NCBI RefSeq assembly: GCF_020905345.1
Contig: NZ_JAJJMO010000001.1
Coordinates: forward strand, 3,100,001 to 3,164,000
Direction of reading: 5' to 3'
Length of the DNA: 64,000 bases
Source of the DNA: Flavobacterium pisciphilum
GTDB lineage: Bacteria; Bacteroidota; Bacteroidia; Flavobacteriales; Flavobacteriaceae
Shown here: one piece after another, positions 1 through 12,234 of the stretch
Numbering within the stretch: the first letter of the stretch is position 1
How the letters are laid out: each line of letters opens with the position of its first letter
The notes under the pieces: generated by a model
What the model saw: the letters and a program-made list of their open reading frames with translations, nothing else
Database searches by the model: none
Told to the model about the DNA's origin: nothing
Made by a program: the position numbers and the translations under genes

Positions 1-75
1 GAATCACATTAAAAAACAAGAATTATCTTATATTTTAATATTCCACATCTAACATTTCATCTTTCACAAAAAAAG
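1..75. other. Intergenic edge of window
   Basis: AT-rich sequence downstream of the metG stop codon. No hairpin, promoter or reading frame could be supported here. Confidence 0.5.
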
Positions 76-2139
76 CTAGTTTACTGTTTCCCCATTTGGA
101 GCATCAGCATCAGGATTAATGAAAACCAATTTTCCTTCAGCATTAGTTGTCATCAAGATCATTCCTTGACTTTCAACACCACGTAAAGCTCTAGGAGCTA
201 AGTTTGCTAGAACCGAAACACGTTTACCGATAATTTCTTCTGGCGTAAAGCTTTCAGCAATTCCCGAAACAATCGTACGAACATCAATTCCAGTATCAAC
301 CTTAAGAACCAAAAGTTTGTTAGCCTTAGGCATTTTTTCAGCTTCAAGAATAGTTCCAACACGAATATCCATTTTAGCGAAATCCTCAAACTGAATCAAA
401 TCTTTTTGTGGTTCAGGTTGTTTGCTTTCGGCAAGATTAGCAGTTTTAGTAGCTTCTAGTTTGTCTATTTGTTTCTGAATTTCTTCATCTTCGATTTTAG
501 CAAAAAGAACATCCACCTTTTCTGTTTCTATTGTATGGTTTGGCGAAATTAATTCATCTAAACTTGTAATATCATTCCATTTAATACTATTGTCTAATTT
601 CAGAATTGAAGTTAGTTTATTTGCTGTAAATGGTAAAAAAGGTTCAGATAGAATGCTTAATGCAGTAGTGATTTGTAACGCTACATACATTTGAGTTTTT
701 ACTCTTTCTGAATCAGTTTTCATTAATTTCCAAGGTTCTTCATCAGCCAAGTATTTATTTCCAAGGCGAGCTAGATTCATCAATTCCATTAAAGCTTCTC
801 TAAATCTGTAACGCTCCACTGAGCTTGCAATTACAGCAGGATATGCTTTTAATTCAGCTAGAGTTTTCTTGTCAATTTCAGTAAAATCATTCGGCTGAGG
901 AACAACTCCGTTATAGTATTTCTGAGTCAATACAACCACACGGTTAACGAAGTTCCCTAAATTATCCGCTAGTTCATTATTATTTCTTGATTGGAAATCT
1001 TTCCAAGTAAAGTCGTTATCTTTAGTTTCAGGAGCATTAGCTGTTAATGCATAACGCAAAACATCTTGTTTCTCTGGAAAATCTTCTAAATATTCGTGCA
1101 ACCAAACCGCCCAGTTTTTAGAAGTCGAAAGTTTATTACCTTCTAAATTCAAAAACTCATTAGCAGGAACATTGTCAGGCAAAATATAACTTCCTTCAGC
1201 TTTAAGCATAGCAGGGAAAATAATGCAATGAAAAACAATATTATCCTTACCTATAAAGTGAACCAGTTTAGTATCTTCATCTTTCCAGTATGGTTCCCAA
1301 TCTTTTCCTTCACGAGCAGCCCATTCCTTAGTAGACGAGATGTAACCAATAGGAGCATCAAACCAAACATATAATTTTTTGCCCTCAGCACCTTCAACCG
1401 GAACATCAATTCCCCAGTCAAGGTCACGAGTTACAGCACGAGGCTCAAGTCCACCGTCAACCCAAGATTTAACTTGTCCGTAAACATTCGGTTTCCAGTC
1501 GTTTTTATGTCCAACCAAAATCCATTCAGTCAAGAAATCAGTATATCTGTCCAAAGGTAAAAACCAGTGTTTAGTTGATTTCAATATTGGAGTTTCACCA
1601 GTAATAGTCGATTTTGGGTTAATCAAGTCAGTTGCATTCAGCGTCGAACCACATTTTTCACATTGGTCACCGTAAGCTTCCTCATTACCACATTTAGGGC
1701 AAGTACCTACAACAAAACGATCAGCAAGAAACTGATTCGCTTTTGCATCATATAATTGTTCCGTTACTTCCTCGATAAAATCACCTTTATCGTATAATTT
1801 TCTAAAAAATTCCGAAGCTGTATCATGATGAATTTTAGCCGAAGTTCTAGAGTAATTATCAAAAGAAATTCCAAAATCAGAGAAAGATTTACGGATGATT
1901 CCGTCATATTTATCAATAATTTCTTGAGGAGAAACACCTTCTTTTTTAGCCTTCATCGAGATAGCCACACCATGTTCGTCACTTCCACACATAAAAGCGA
2001 CATCTTTTCCTTGCATACGTAAGTAGCGAGAATAAATGTCAGCAGGCACATAAACGCCCGCCAAATGGCCAATATGAATAGGTCCGTTAGTATAAGGTAA
2101 AGCAGCAGTAATGGTATATCTCTTAGGATTTTGTAACAT
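76..2139 (-). CDS. metG: Methionyl-tRNA synthetase
   Basis: Cytoplasmic enzyme that charges tRNA-Met (including initiator) with methionine using ATP. The class I HIGH motif is at residues 22-25 ([11 protein letters not shown]) and the KMSKS counterpart reads KLSTSK near residue 340. Two CxxC pairs near residues 145-166 (CPKCG...CEKCG) form the zinc knuckle of the connective domain. From about residue 580 there is an EMAP/Trbp111-type tRNA-binding domain ([18 protein letters not shown]). That gives 687 residues, the usual length for the two-domain MetG form. The start is set by the typical N-terminus [19 protein letters not shown]. It is transcribed alone, away from the next gene. Confidence 0.97.
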   Translation of the reverse strand: MLQNPKRYTITAALPYTNGPIHIGHLAGVYVPADIYSRYLRMQGKDVAFMCGSDEHGVAISMKAKKEGVSPQEIIDKYDGIIRKSFSDFGISFDNYSRTSAKIHHDTASEFFRKLYDKGDFIEEVTEQLYDAKANQFLADRFVVGTCPKCGNEEAYGDQCEKCGSTLNATDLINPKSTITGETPILKSTKHWFLPLDRYTDFLTEWILVGHKNDWKPNVYGQVKSWVDGGLEPRAVTRDLDWGIDVPVEGAEGKKLYVWFDAPIGYISSTKEWAAREGKDWEPYWKDEDTKLVHFIGKDNIVFHCIIFPAMLKAEGSYILPDNVPANEFLNLEGNKLSTSKNWAVWLHEYLEDFPEKQDVLRYALTANAPETKDNDFTWKDFQSRNNNELADNLGNFVNRVVVLTQKYYNGVVPQPNDFTEIDKKTLAELKAYPAVIASSVERYRFREALMELMNLARLGNKYLADEEPWKLMKTDSERVKTQMYVALQITTALSILSEPFLPFTANKLTSILKLDNSIKWNDITSLDELISPNHTIETEKVDVLFAKIEDEEIQKQIDKLEATKTANLAESKQPEPQKDLIQFEDFAKMDIRVGTILEAEKMPKANKLLVLKVDTGIDVRTIVSGIAESFTPEEIIGKRVSVLANLAPRALRGVESQGMILMTTNAEGKLVFINPDADAPNGETVN

Positions 2140-2213
2140 AAAATTGATTTTTATTTTTAAAATAAAGCAGCATAATAACTGACTTTATACATTTTAATAT
2201 GATAAATTCAGTG

Positions 2214-2221
2214 CAAAAATA
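2214..2221 (-). promoter_or_regulatory. Candidate -7 element for metG
   Basis: Read on the minus strand this is TATTTTTG, matching the Bacteroidota -7 consensus TAnnTTTG about 75 bases upstream of the metG start. No clear TTG -33 box at the proper distance, so only moderate support. Confidence 0.35.
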
Positions 2222-2254
2222 AGCAATAGAATTGAGAGTTTTACTGTTTTTATT

Positions 2255-2333
2255 AGGAGCAATTTCCAGCTATCCACTTTATCTTTACTTGCCTAAAGGA
2301 GGCAAGTAAAGGATGCTGTTTCTATCTGGGCTA
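2255..2333 (+). repeat. Dispersed hairpin element, copy 1
   Basis: About 80-bp intergenic element starting AGGAGCAATTTCC and ending CTGGGCTA, enclosing a perfect 11-bp inverted repeat (2283-2293 with 2301-2311, CTTTACTTGCC / GGCAAGTAAAG, 7-nt loop). The same outer sequence around a different hairpin recurs at 56348-56430. The hairpin arms differ between copies while the borders are conserved, the pattern of a mobile or structure-selected repeat. The rest of the 461-base gap 2140-2600 holds the metG promoter region and no gene. Confidence 0.75.
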
Positions 2334-2600
2334 AAATTCATCACATTTAGCCTTGATTGGTTTTGGTCGAGCAAGGCAAAATCACTGTAAATAGTTTCTG
2401 TAAACGAGTACATTTAAGTAAAGAAAATTCTACAAGAAGATTCTTCTGTGTTTTAGAAGAATCTTGCCAAGTATAACAGATAATATATGTAGTAAGTAAC
2501 TGTGAGTATGATGTTTGAAAAAAAATTAAAAAAATTAAATAGGATTTATTAGACTCAAAAAAATAGTATTATATTTACCTTTTAGTAATAAAAACGGACA

Positions 2601-3731
2601 ATGAAAAAAACAACATTAGTACTATTATTTTTAAGTCAAGTAGTGACTTATGCTCAAACACAAAAGGTTATTTCTAGAGATTGGAACTCCTTTAGTCAGA
2701 CTCTGGATATACAGACAGCCACTAAGAAAAAATTTAAAGTTATTGCTTCAGTAAAAGTAGAAACAAATGACCCAGGTGCTTGGGCAGGAGTATGGGCCAG
2801 AGTAGATACTAAAAATGAAGAACCAGGCTTTTTTGATAACATGAGAGATAGACCAGTTAAAGAAAAGGAATGGAAATCATATACAGTAGAGGGTACAATA
2901 GATGCTAATACAAAATCATTAAGTTTTGGTGGATTGTGCTTGTATAACGGAAAGTTCTATTTTGATAAGTTTGAATTGTTTATAGAAAATGATAAAGGAG
3001 TATTAGAGCCTATTAAGTTGCTTAATTCAAGTTTTGAAACTGTTGTGAAAAATGATGAAATTCCAAAGTGGAATATAGGCGTGTCTAAGGGCGAGATGAT
3101 AAAGGTCAAAGAATACAAAATTGCATCAACTAAAGAAAGTACAGACGGCAATTATGGAGTATTACTAGAAGGTAGTGGTATAAAACCGAAATTAGATGCT
3201 AGAATTGGTAATGTTGAAGGTGCTTCTCCACAAATAGGAGCTATGATTTCAATGCTGGAAGATCTTAAAAGACGTGTTGAAAATACAGTGAAGAACATGA
3301 GTCAATACGAAATAGATTATTTGCAGGATGCAGAAGCAAATAGAATCGGTTCATTAATCATGCACTTAGCAGCAGCCGAAGCATATTATCAAGTTTTCAC
3401 TTTTGAGAACAGAGGGTTTAATGAAGAAGAAAAGAAAAAATGGAATGCGGCTTTGAATTTAGATCAAGGAGGACGTGACGAGTTTAAAGGACATGAAGTA
3501 CAATACTATTTAGACATATATAATGAAGTAAGAGCAAAAACCATTTCGGAGCTTAAAAAACGAGATGATGCTTGGTTTGCCGAAGTACAGAAAGAATACG
3601 ATTGGTCAAATCAATATTGCTGGTTCCATGTTATGGAGCACCAATCAAGCCATTTAGGACAGATACTGTTTTTAAAGAAACGTATTCCGCCTCAGAAGCA
3701 ATTAAACTTAGAGCAAAAGATCAAAAACTAA
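2601..3731 (+). CDS. Exported DinB-like domain protein
   Basis: 376 residues. The signal peptide MKKTTLVLLFLSQVVTYAQ predicts export. Residues about 25-140 look like a beta-sandwich, carbohydrate-binding-like region (many alternating hydrophobic/polar strands, WAGVWARVD, LSFGGLCLYNGKFYFD). Residues about 210-370 form a four-helix DinB-fold domain. His near residue 254 (LIMHLAAAEAYY) and three histidines in HVMEHQSSHLGQI near residues 343-351 are placed as in the DinB metal site. The family includes thiol-dependent metal enzymes and proteins of unknown function. An exported DinB with an N-terminal sandwich domain is unusual, and substrate and reaction are unknown. It stands alone between metG and the CDGSH gene. 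Confidence 0.75.
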   Translation: MKKTTLVLLFLSQVVTYAQTQKVISRDWNSFSQTLDIQTATKKKFKVIASVKVETNDPGAWAGVWARVDTKNEEPGFFDNMRDRPVKEKEWKSYTVEGTIDANTKSLSFGGLCLYNGKFYFDKFELFIENDKGVLEPIKLLNSSFETVVKNDEIPKWNIGVSKGEMIKVKEYKIASTKESTDGNYGVLLEGSGIKPKLDARIGNVEGASPQIGAMISMLEDLKRRVENTVKNMSQYEIDYLQDAEANRIGSLIMHLAAAEAYYQVFTFENRGFNEEEKKKWNAALNLDQGGRDEFKGHEVQYYLDIYNEVRAKTISELKKRDDAWFAEVQKEYDWSNQYCWFHVMEHQSSHLGQILFLKKRIPPQKQLNLEQKIKN

Positions 3732-3924
3732 GAATAGAAATTACAACTAAAAACTAGTCAAATACAGTGTAGCCTTTATAGAATATAGCATAACGGCTTT
3801 CTTAAATAAACCTCATAAAATAGAATAGTTTTAAACTAAGCTTCAGACTCATAAAAACAAGAGTCCAATGCAAAACGTTCGAAATATATTTTGCAATCTT
3901 TGACAAAAAAAAGATAAGAGCATT

Positions 3925-4152
3925 ATGAGCAAGACTAAGTTAATAATTAATAAAAACGGATCTATAAAGATAGAGGGTGATTTCGAAATAATGGATTCAG
4001 AGGGGACAGTATACGGATTACAAGGAAGAGCGGCATTAGGACTTTGTCGTTGCGGATTGTCATCAAACAAACCTTTTTGCGATGGAGCACACCGTAACAA
4101 TTTTGAACACGAATCAAAAGCGTTTGATTTGCCACCAATGAAAACGAATTAA
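3925..4152 (+). CDS. CDGSH iron-sulfur domain protein
   Basis: 75 residues. It carries the complete CDGSH motif with the three-Cys-one-His 2Fe-2S ligands C41, C43, C52 and H56 (CRCGLSSNKPFCDGAH). Family members of this size are small soluble redox or cluster-transfer proteins related to mitoNEET, without the eukaryotic membrane anchor. Nothing in the sequence fixes the partner. It is monocistronic: the DinB gene ends about 190 bases upstream and a strong palindrome follows 27 bases after the stop. Confidence 0.9.
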   Translation: MSKTKLIINKNGSIKIEGDFEIMDSEGTVYGLQGRAALGLCRCGLSSNKPFCDGAHRNNFEHESKAFDLPPMKTN

Positions 4153-4178
4153 GAATTCTATTCTCAAGTAAAATTACA

Positions 4179-4208
4179 AGAAGCCTTCTCATATATGAGA
4201 AGGCTTCT
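4179..4208 (+). terminator. 30-bp perfect palindrome, probable terminator of CDGSH gene
   Basis: AGAAGCCTTCTCATA followed directly by its exact reverse complement, so there is no unpaired loop in the DNA. Followed by CTCTTTATAT, a weak U-tract. Position right after the CDGSH stop codon suggests a terminator. Confidence 0.6.
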
Positions 4209-4225
4209 CTCTTTATATACCACAT

Positions 4226-4258
4226 TATATATAAGGAGCGTCTTTTACCTTATATATA
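4226..4258. repeat. 11-bp inverted repeat
   Basis: TATATATAAGG (4226-4236) and CCTTATATATA (4248-4258) flank an 11-base loop. It lies 17 bases after the CDGSH palindrome. It could be a second terminator or a protein-binding site; no T-tract follows. Between here and 4600 the sequence is noncoding, with a C/A-rich stretch at 4455-4530 and no recognisable gene. Confidence 0.5.
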
Positions 4259-4605
4259 GGTAGTGATTTATTCATAAGAGCTACCTCAGAGTGTTTTTAA
4301 GCAAATTAGGAGCTAATGGTTGCAATCTTGGTCGGTTTTTAAAGAATCAGACAAGGGATTTTGGACTATATAAGGATTAAAGCAGGTAAATTCTATGAGA
4401 TATGCTCGAAAAACGAGGTAAAAAGAAATCCTGAGCTCTTAATAATATTATGTAAACCCCCGAAAGCCCAGCAAAACCAAAGGCAACCTAAACACCACAA
4501 CAGAAAAACCCCACAAAACCTAAAAGCAAAGAGTTTGTAAAGTTGGTGTTATCAGATGGTTAAGAATTAAAGCTAAAATAAACTAAAAATAGTGGTTTAA
4601 AAGTA

Positions 4606-4635
4606 TTGTTTATCTAGATAAAGGTGGTAGTTTTG
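4606..4635 (+). promoter_or_regulatory. rRNA operon promoter P1
   Basis: TTG (4606-4608), 19 bases, TAGTTTTG (4628-4635): a full match to the Bacteroidota -33/-7 pattern, followed by GCACCCGC. Confidence 0.75.
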
Positions 4636-4726
4636 CACCCGCAACAAACAAAAACGTTCTACTGAAATACTGACAAGAGACTTTAATCAAACGGAAAATT
4701 TTTTCTGAAAAAAGATTAAAAAAAGC

Positions 4727-4757
4727 TTGTGAGTTTGGAAAACGAAAGTTACATTTG
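4727..4757 (+). promoter_or_regulatory. rRNA operon promoter P2
   Basis: TTG (4727-4729), 20 bases, TACATTTG (4750-4757), followed by GCACCCCGC. The spacing from P1 is 121 bases. Confidence 0.8.
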
Positions 4758-4850
4758 CACCCCGCAAAACACGGAGTTCTTTGAAATACTGCTGAGATTT
4801 ACGAATGATTTTTAAGGAAAAAATTTCTTAAAAAAAACTTCAAAAAAGTC

Positions 4851-4881
4851 TTGCCAGTTAAAAACAAGTTCACTACTTTTG
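4851..4881 (+). promoter_or_regulatory. rRNA operon promoter P3
   Basis: TTG (4851-4853), 20 bases, TACTTTTG (4874-4881), followed by GCACCCGC. It lies 124 bases from P2 and about 170 bases before mature 16S. Confidence 0.8.
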
Positions 4882-4922
4882 CACCCGCTTTGAGAAACAA
4901 GCGACACAAACAAAAAGAACAC

Positions 4923-4939
4923 GTTCCTAGACATATTGA
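4923..4939 (+). promoter_or_regulatory. boxA-like element in 16S leader
   Basis: GTTCCTAGACATATTGA. Fifteen of 17 bases match GTTCATTGACATATTGA at 6963-6979 just before 23S. Conserved position before both large rRNAs suggests an antitermination or processing signal (inference). Confidence 0.5.
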
Positions 4940-4949
4940 ATTGACAGCC

Positions 4950-4971
4950 GTTTCGAAAGAGATTTCGAAAC
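4950..4971 (+). other. 16S leader hairpin with GAGA tetraloop
   Basis: GTTTCGAAA (4950-4958), loop GAGA (a GNRA-type tetraloop), TTTCGAAAC (4963-4971): a perfect 9-bp stem in the transcribed rRNA leader. Probably a folding or processing structure of the pre-rRNA. Confidence 0.6.
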
Positions 4972-5050
4972 ACAGAATAAAGAGTAATAGAATCGCAAGA
5001 TTTGAATATAACCGATAGAATCATTAGTCGCAATATAATATAAAAAATAT

Positions 5051-6564
<1,514 letters not shown>

Positions 6565-6687
6565 CTAGAGCCTTAGTGTTAGCATTTATGCACGCTAGGG
6601 AAAGAAGACGAAATGTCTATTTGTTACATCTCTAAAGATTATATTACTCTGCTGTTAGTTCAAATAATACAATTTAAGTAAAAACAG

Positions 6688-6761
6688 AGTCTCGTAGCTC
6701 AGCTGGTTAGAGTACTACACTGATAATGTAGGGGTCGGCAGTTCGAGTCTGCCCGGGACTA
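6688..6761 (+). tRNA. tRNA-Ile (GAT)
   Basis: 74 nt cloverleaf. Acceptor AGTCTCG pairs with CGGGACT (one G-U), the anticodon stem is CTACA/TGTAG with loop CTGATAA (anticodon GAT), and the T arm is GGCAG TTCGAGT CTGCC. CCA is not encoded. It lies in the 16S-23S spacer, as is usual for rrn operons. Confidence 0.96.
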
Positions 6762-6869
6762 CTATTTTAAACTTAAAAAAAAGGAAATTCTAGAAGTTGG
6801 AATTCACCAAAAGAAATTGAATCTGAAATAGGGTTTAAAATCTGAATTCAAAATTCTAAAATTGAAATT

Positions 6870-6943
6870 GGGGGATTAGCTCAGCTGGCTAGAGCGCCTG
6901 CCTTGCACGCAGGAGGTCAACGGTTCGACTCCGTTATTCTCCA
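6870..6943 (+). tRNA. tRNA-Ala (TGC)
   Basis: 74 nt cloverleaf. Acceptor GGGGGAT pairs with ATTCTCC through G-U pairs, the anticodon stem is CCTGC/GCAGG with loop CTTGCAC (anticodon TGC), and the T arm is AACGG TTCGACT CCGTT. The first base was set at 6870 because that gives two bases between the acceptor and D stems. CCA is not encoded. Confidence 0.96.
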
Positions 6944-6962
6944 CTATTCCGAAAGGAAAAAA

Positions 6963-6979
6963 GTTCATTGACATATTGA
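6963..6979 (+). promoter_or_regulatory. boxA-like element before 23S
   Basis: GTTCATTGACATATTGA, nearly identical to the element at 4923-4939 before 16S. Same proposed role in antitermination or rRNA processing. Confidence 0.5.
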
Positions 6980-7073
6980 GATAAGAAAATAATAAAAAGT
7001 AGAAAGCATTTTTTATTGACGGTAGTAATACTGTAAATAAAGAAAACGGTCTTAATTAATTTTAAGGCTGGTA

Positions 7074-9957
<2,884 letters not shown>

Positions 9958-9963
9958 GCTTTT

Positions 9964-9983
9964 CCCCACACTTCGGTGTGGGG
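9964..9983 (+). other. UUCG-capped hairpin after 23S
   Basis: CCCCACAC TTCG GTGTGGGG: an 8-bp GC-rich stem with a very stable UUCG tetraloop, extended by weaker pairs on both sides, 7 bases after the estimated 23S end. Likely a 3' processing or stability structure in the 23S-5S spacer. Confidence 0.65.
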
Positions 9984-10103
9984 GAGAAACTTTCTAATAG
10001 TATTTATGTTTCTTTATCTCAGTATGTTAAGATATTGTTTGATTGCTTGTTATCCTAGATGATAACAAATGATTGAAAAGTTGTCCAAAGCAACTAACGA
10101 CCT

Positions 10104-10213
10104 TAAGGTGGTTATTGCGGCGGGGCTCACCTCTTCCCATCCCGAACAGAGTAGTTAAGCCCGCCTGCGCAGATGGTACTGCAGTTATGTGGGAGAGTAT
10201 GTCGTCGCCTTTC
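10104..10213 (+). rRNA. rrf: 5S ribosomal RNA
   Basis: About 110 nt. It contains the 5S core CCCATCCCGAACAGAG...GTTAAGCCCGCC. The terminal stem pairs AAGGTG (10105-10110) with CGCCTT (10207-10212). It is the last gene of the rrn operon, followed by a terminator. Confidence 0.95.
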
Positions 10214-10218
10214 TTTAG

Positions 10219-10252
10219 AATCCTCATCATGAATTTGATGGGGATTTTTTTT
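10219..10252 (+). terminator. rRNA operon terminator
   Basis: Stem AATCCTCATCA / TGATGGGGATT (11 bp, one G-U), 6-base loop, followed by a T-run. Classic intrinsic terminator directly after 5S. Confidence 0.9.
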
Positions 10253-10271
10253 GTTTTAAACTTTTTTGGAA

Positions 10272-10310
10272 GTGACAAAGGTTCAGAGTAGCAAAGGAGC
10301 AAAGGGTTCT
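10272..10310 (+). repeat. Repeat type b, copy 1
   Basis: GTGACAAAGGTTCAGAGTAGCAAAGG: nearly repeated at 10427-10460 (GAGACAAAGGTTCAGAGTAACAAAGG). Part of a tandemly duplicated intergenic unit. Confidence 0.6.
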
Positions 10311-10355
10311 GGAGTTATTTGTAAATTAACAAGCCTACAAATCCACTTTTTAACT

Positions 10356-10412
10356 GCAAACTTGTCTTTCTGAGGAACGAAGAATCACATAAAGTAGCTA
10401 CCACAAAGTATG
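10356..10412 (+). repeat. REP-like repeat, direct copy A
   Basis: 57-bp unit with core CTTGTCTTTCTGAGGAACGA and AATCACATAAAG, ending CACAAAGTATG. It aligns without gaps to 10487-10543. Confidence 0.8.
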
Positions 10413-10426
10413 ATAATTTTAAAAGA

Positions 10427-10460
10427 GACAAAGGTTCAGAGTAACAAAGGCTCAAAAGGG
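10427..10460 (+). repeat. Repeat type b, copy 2
   Basis: Second copy of the GACAAAGGTTCAGAGTA unit at 10272; with copy B it forms a degenerate tandem duplication of about 130-155 bp. Confidence 0.6.
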
Positions 10461-10486
10461 ATCTATACTCTGGAACTATTTTAGGC

Positions 10487-10543
10487 GCAAACTTGTCATT
10501 CCGACGAAGGAGGAATCACATAAAGAAGCTAACACAAAGTATG
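10487..10543 (+). repeat. REP-like repeat, direct copy B
   Basis: 57-bp copy with core CTTGTCATTCCGACGAAGGA and GGAATCACATAAAG, ending CACAAAGTATG, same length as copy A. Confidence 0.8.
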
Positions 10544-10575
10544 TTATTGGAGAGATTTTAATTGAATTTCATTCA

Positions 10576-10609
10576 CTTATGAGATTTCTCGTTCCTCGAA
10601 ATGACAAAC
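10576..10609 (-). repeat. REP-like repeat, inverted copy D
   Basis: Read on the minus strand: TTTGTCATTTCGAGGAACGA followed by GAAATCTCATAAG, the same core as copies A-C in opposite orientation, so B and D can form a large stem-loop. Confidence 0.75.
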
Positions 10610-10650
10610 GATACTTGTAAATCCATACTGAATAAGTCTTTTAATGAATA

Positions 10651-10685
10651 AAACTTGTCCTTCCGACGAAGGAGGAATCACATAA
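10651..10685 (+). repeat. REP-like repeat, direct copy C
   Basis: Partial copy AAACTTGTCCTTCCGACGAA followed by GGAGGAATCACATAA. It lies just before the 3' end of the PhzF-like gene. No protein gene is present in 10253-10721. Confidence 0.75.
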
Positions 10686-10721
10686 TGGGGCTAAATTAAG
10701 GTGTTTTTAGTGCTACTTAGC

Positions 10722-11624
10722 TTAAATATAAAGTTCTCCACGCATTGTTATAGCCGATGAACCACCAACCAAAATATCATTGGCTCTACTCATTACTTCG
10801 ATTAGCGAGGGTTGATTTAATTTTACTCCCTGTAAGATCTTATATTCCTTATTAGGTTGTGTATACTTGTTTTTAGTTAAGAAGCCTATTAAAGGTCCCG
10901 CAGCAGTTCCTGTGGCTGCATCTTCATGTATTCCGATTATAGGATTAAAAAAGCGAGCCTCGACAATATAATCCTCATTTTCCTCAGTAATGCTAAAGCA
11001 ATAAAATCCTTCAAATTGATATTCTTTTGAAATTTCTATTAGAAGTGCACTATCAGGTGTACAGCCATTAAGTAATTGTGTATTTCTGATTGGCACCATG
11101 ACATGAGCAACTTCTGTTTGTACTACTGTTGGTACAAGCATATTAACTTCTAAATCTTCAATTTTTAGACCTAGTGCTATTGCAATTCTATAAGTTGGTA
11201 TTTGGTGTTTGATGACAGCTTGTTTTTGATGCATCTGTACAATTGGATATTGAGTAACTGAATCAAAACTTGCGGTTAATCGTATCGGAGAATGCTTCAT
11301 TATAACAAAACGATTGTCTTCATTTTGTTCGTTGAATATTGGTAGTTTTTTTAACAGTGCTCCACTCACAGCACCTAGTAGGTTGTGTCCAGCGCCATCT
11401 ATTTCAAAGCCGATAGGCGTAAAGGAACGCACATTAAGGGCTTTATGTTCTGTTGAATAATAAACAAAGGATGTTTCAGAGTACCCAAATTCTTTTGCAA
11501 TATTTTGATACACTTCTAATTCTAGATTGCCATCAGTAAAAACAACAGACAAAGGGTTTCCTTTGTAACTCGTATTGGAAAACACATCTAAAACATAGTA
11601 CTCTAATGTTATTCTGCCTTTCAT
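10722..11624 (-). CDS. PhzF-family isomerase/epimerase-like protein
   Basis: 300 residues of the diaminopimelate-epimerase fold. The N-terminal motif SETSFV contains the family catalytic Glu (E50). The C-terminal half has EDAATGTAAGPL, the glycine-rich substrate-carboxylate loop (usual form DPATGSA). Most PhzF homologues outside phenazine producers have no known substrate, and no phz gene lies nearby, so a role in phenazine synthesis should not be assumed. The gene is followed 32 bases upstream in the genome (its 5' side) by the 161-residue unknown gene on the same strand, so both may be co-transcribed. Confidence 0.88.
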   Translation of the reverse strand: MKGRITLEYYVLDVFSNTSYKGNPLSVVFTDGNLELEVYQNIAKEFGYSETSFVYYSTEHKALNVRSFTPIGFEIDGAGHNLLGAVSGALLKKLPIFNEQNEDNRFVIMKHSPIRLTASFDSVTQYPIVQMHQKQAVIKHQIPTYRIAIALGLKIEDLEVNMLVPTVVQTEVAHVMVPIRNTQLLNGCTPDSALLIEISKEYQFEGFYCFSITEENEDYIVEARFFNPIIGIHEDAATGTAAGPLIGFLTKNKYTQPNKEYKILQGVKLNQPSLIEVMSRANDILVGGSSAITMRGELYI

Positions 11625-11656
11625 ATCTATCTTTTTAATGAGGTTTTTATATAAAT

Positions 11657-12142
11657 CTATTGGGTTTCATATTGATTTAATTCTTTCCAACAAATGGATA
11701 TTTCTCGTTGAATTTGTTTTTCTAGTTTAGGGAGCTCATTTATTAACCAGGACTGACTTTCTTTAGTTAAGTAATATTTGTTTTCATTGAGTTTAAAATT
11801 CATTGCTCCTATAATTAACGGAATCATTTCATTGACTTCTGATGTTCCGTTTGCAAAATTTGGACCTATCAAGTATTTTAAAATGTCTTTTTCATATTCA
11901 GGTTTGTAATATAAAATATGACTGACTATTGGTAAATAGAAATAAAAAAAGCTATTAGTGTTTGAGGCATATTGAATTTTATTCAATTCAGAAATTAAAA
12001 TATCAGATTGTAAATCGGTACTTTGTAATTCCAATTCTTTTAATAAGTTATATGTTTTTTCCGCGCTCGGGACTATGTTCCCCATCTTTTTTAGATTAGA
12101 AAAAGCCTTTTCGAATCGAGAGTTACTACTATTATTACTCAT
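11657..12142 (-). CDS. Unknown 161-residue protein
   Basis: Not recognised. Mostly helical, with no signal peptide or membrane segment: it starts MSNNSSNSRFEKAF and is rich in Asn, Glu, Lys and Leu. A hydrophobic stretch (FFYFYLPIVSHILYY, about residues 70-85) is too polar-flanked for a clear membrane helix. Codon use and AT content resemble the neighbours. It lies 32 bases upstream of the PhzF-like gene on the same strand, suggesting one transcript. Confidence 0.65.
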   Translation of the reverse strand: MSNNSSNSRFEKAFSNLKKMGNIVPSAEKTYNLLKELELQSTDLQSDILISELNKIQYASNTNSFFYFYLPIVSHILYYKPEYEKDILKYLIGPNFANGTSEVNEMIPLIIGAMNFKLNENKYYLTKESQSWLINELPKLEKQIQREISICWKELNQYETQ

Positions 12143-12234
12143 TCAATTATAATTTTCAATTTACTATCTATCCTAATGTATTTTATACTGTTTGTCGAGT
12201 CTAAACTAGTTGGATTAACGGCTAATTACCAAGA

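Noticed and set aside
3962..4225. Minus-strand frames across the CDGSH gene
   Set aside because: The plus-strand protein has all four cluster ligands; the minus-strand translations have no recognisable domain.
10027..10302. Frames overlapping the 5S gene on both strands
   Set aside because: The sequence is clearly 5S rRNA plus a terminator; no protein features.
10722..11624. Assigning PhzF to phenazine synthesis
   Set aside because: No other phz genes are nearby, and most homologues have unrelated roles.
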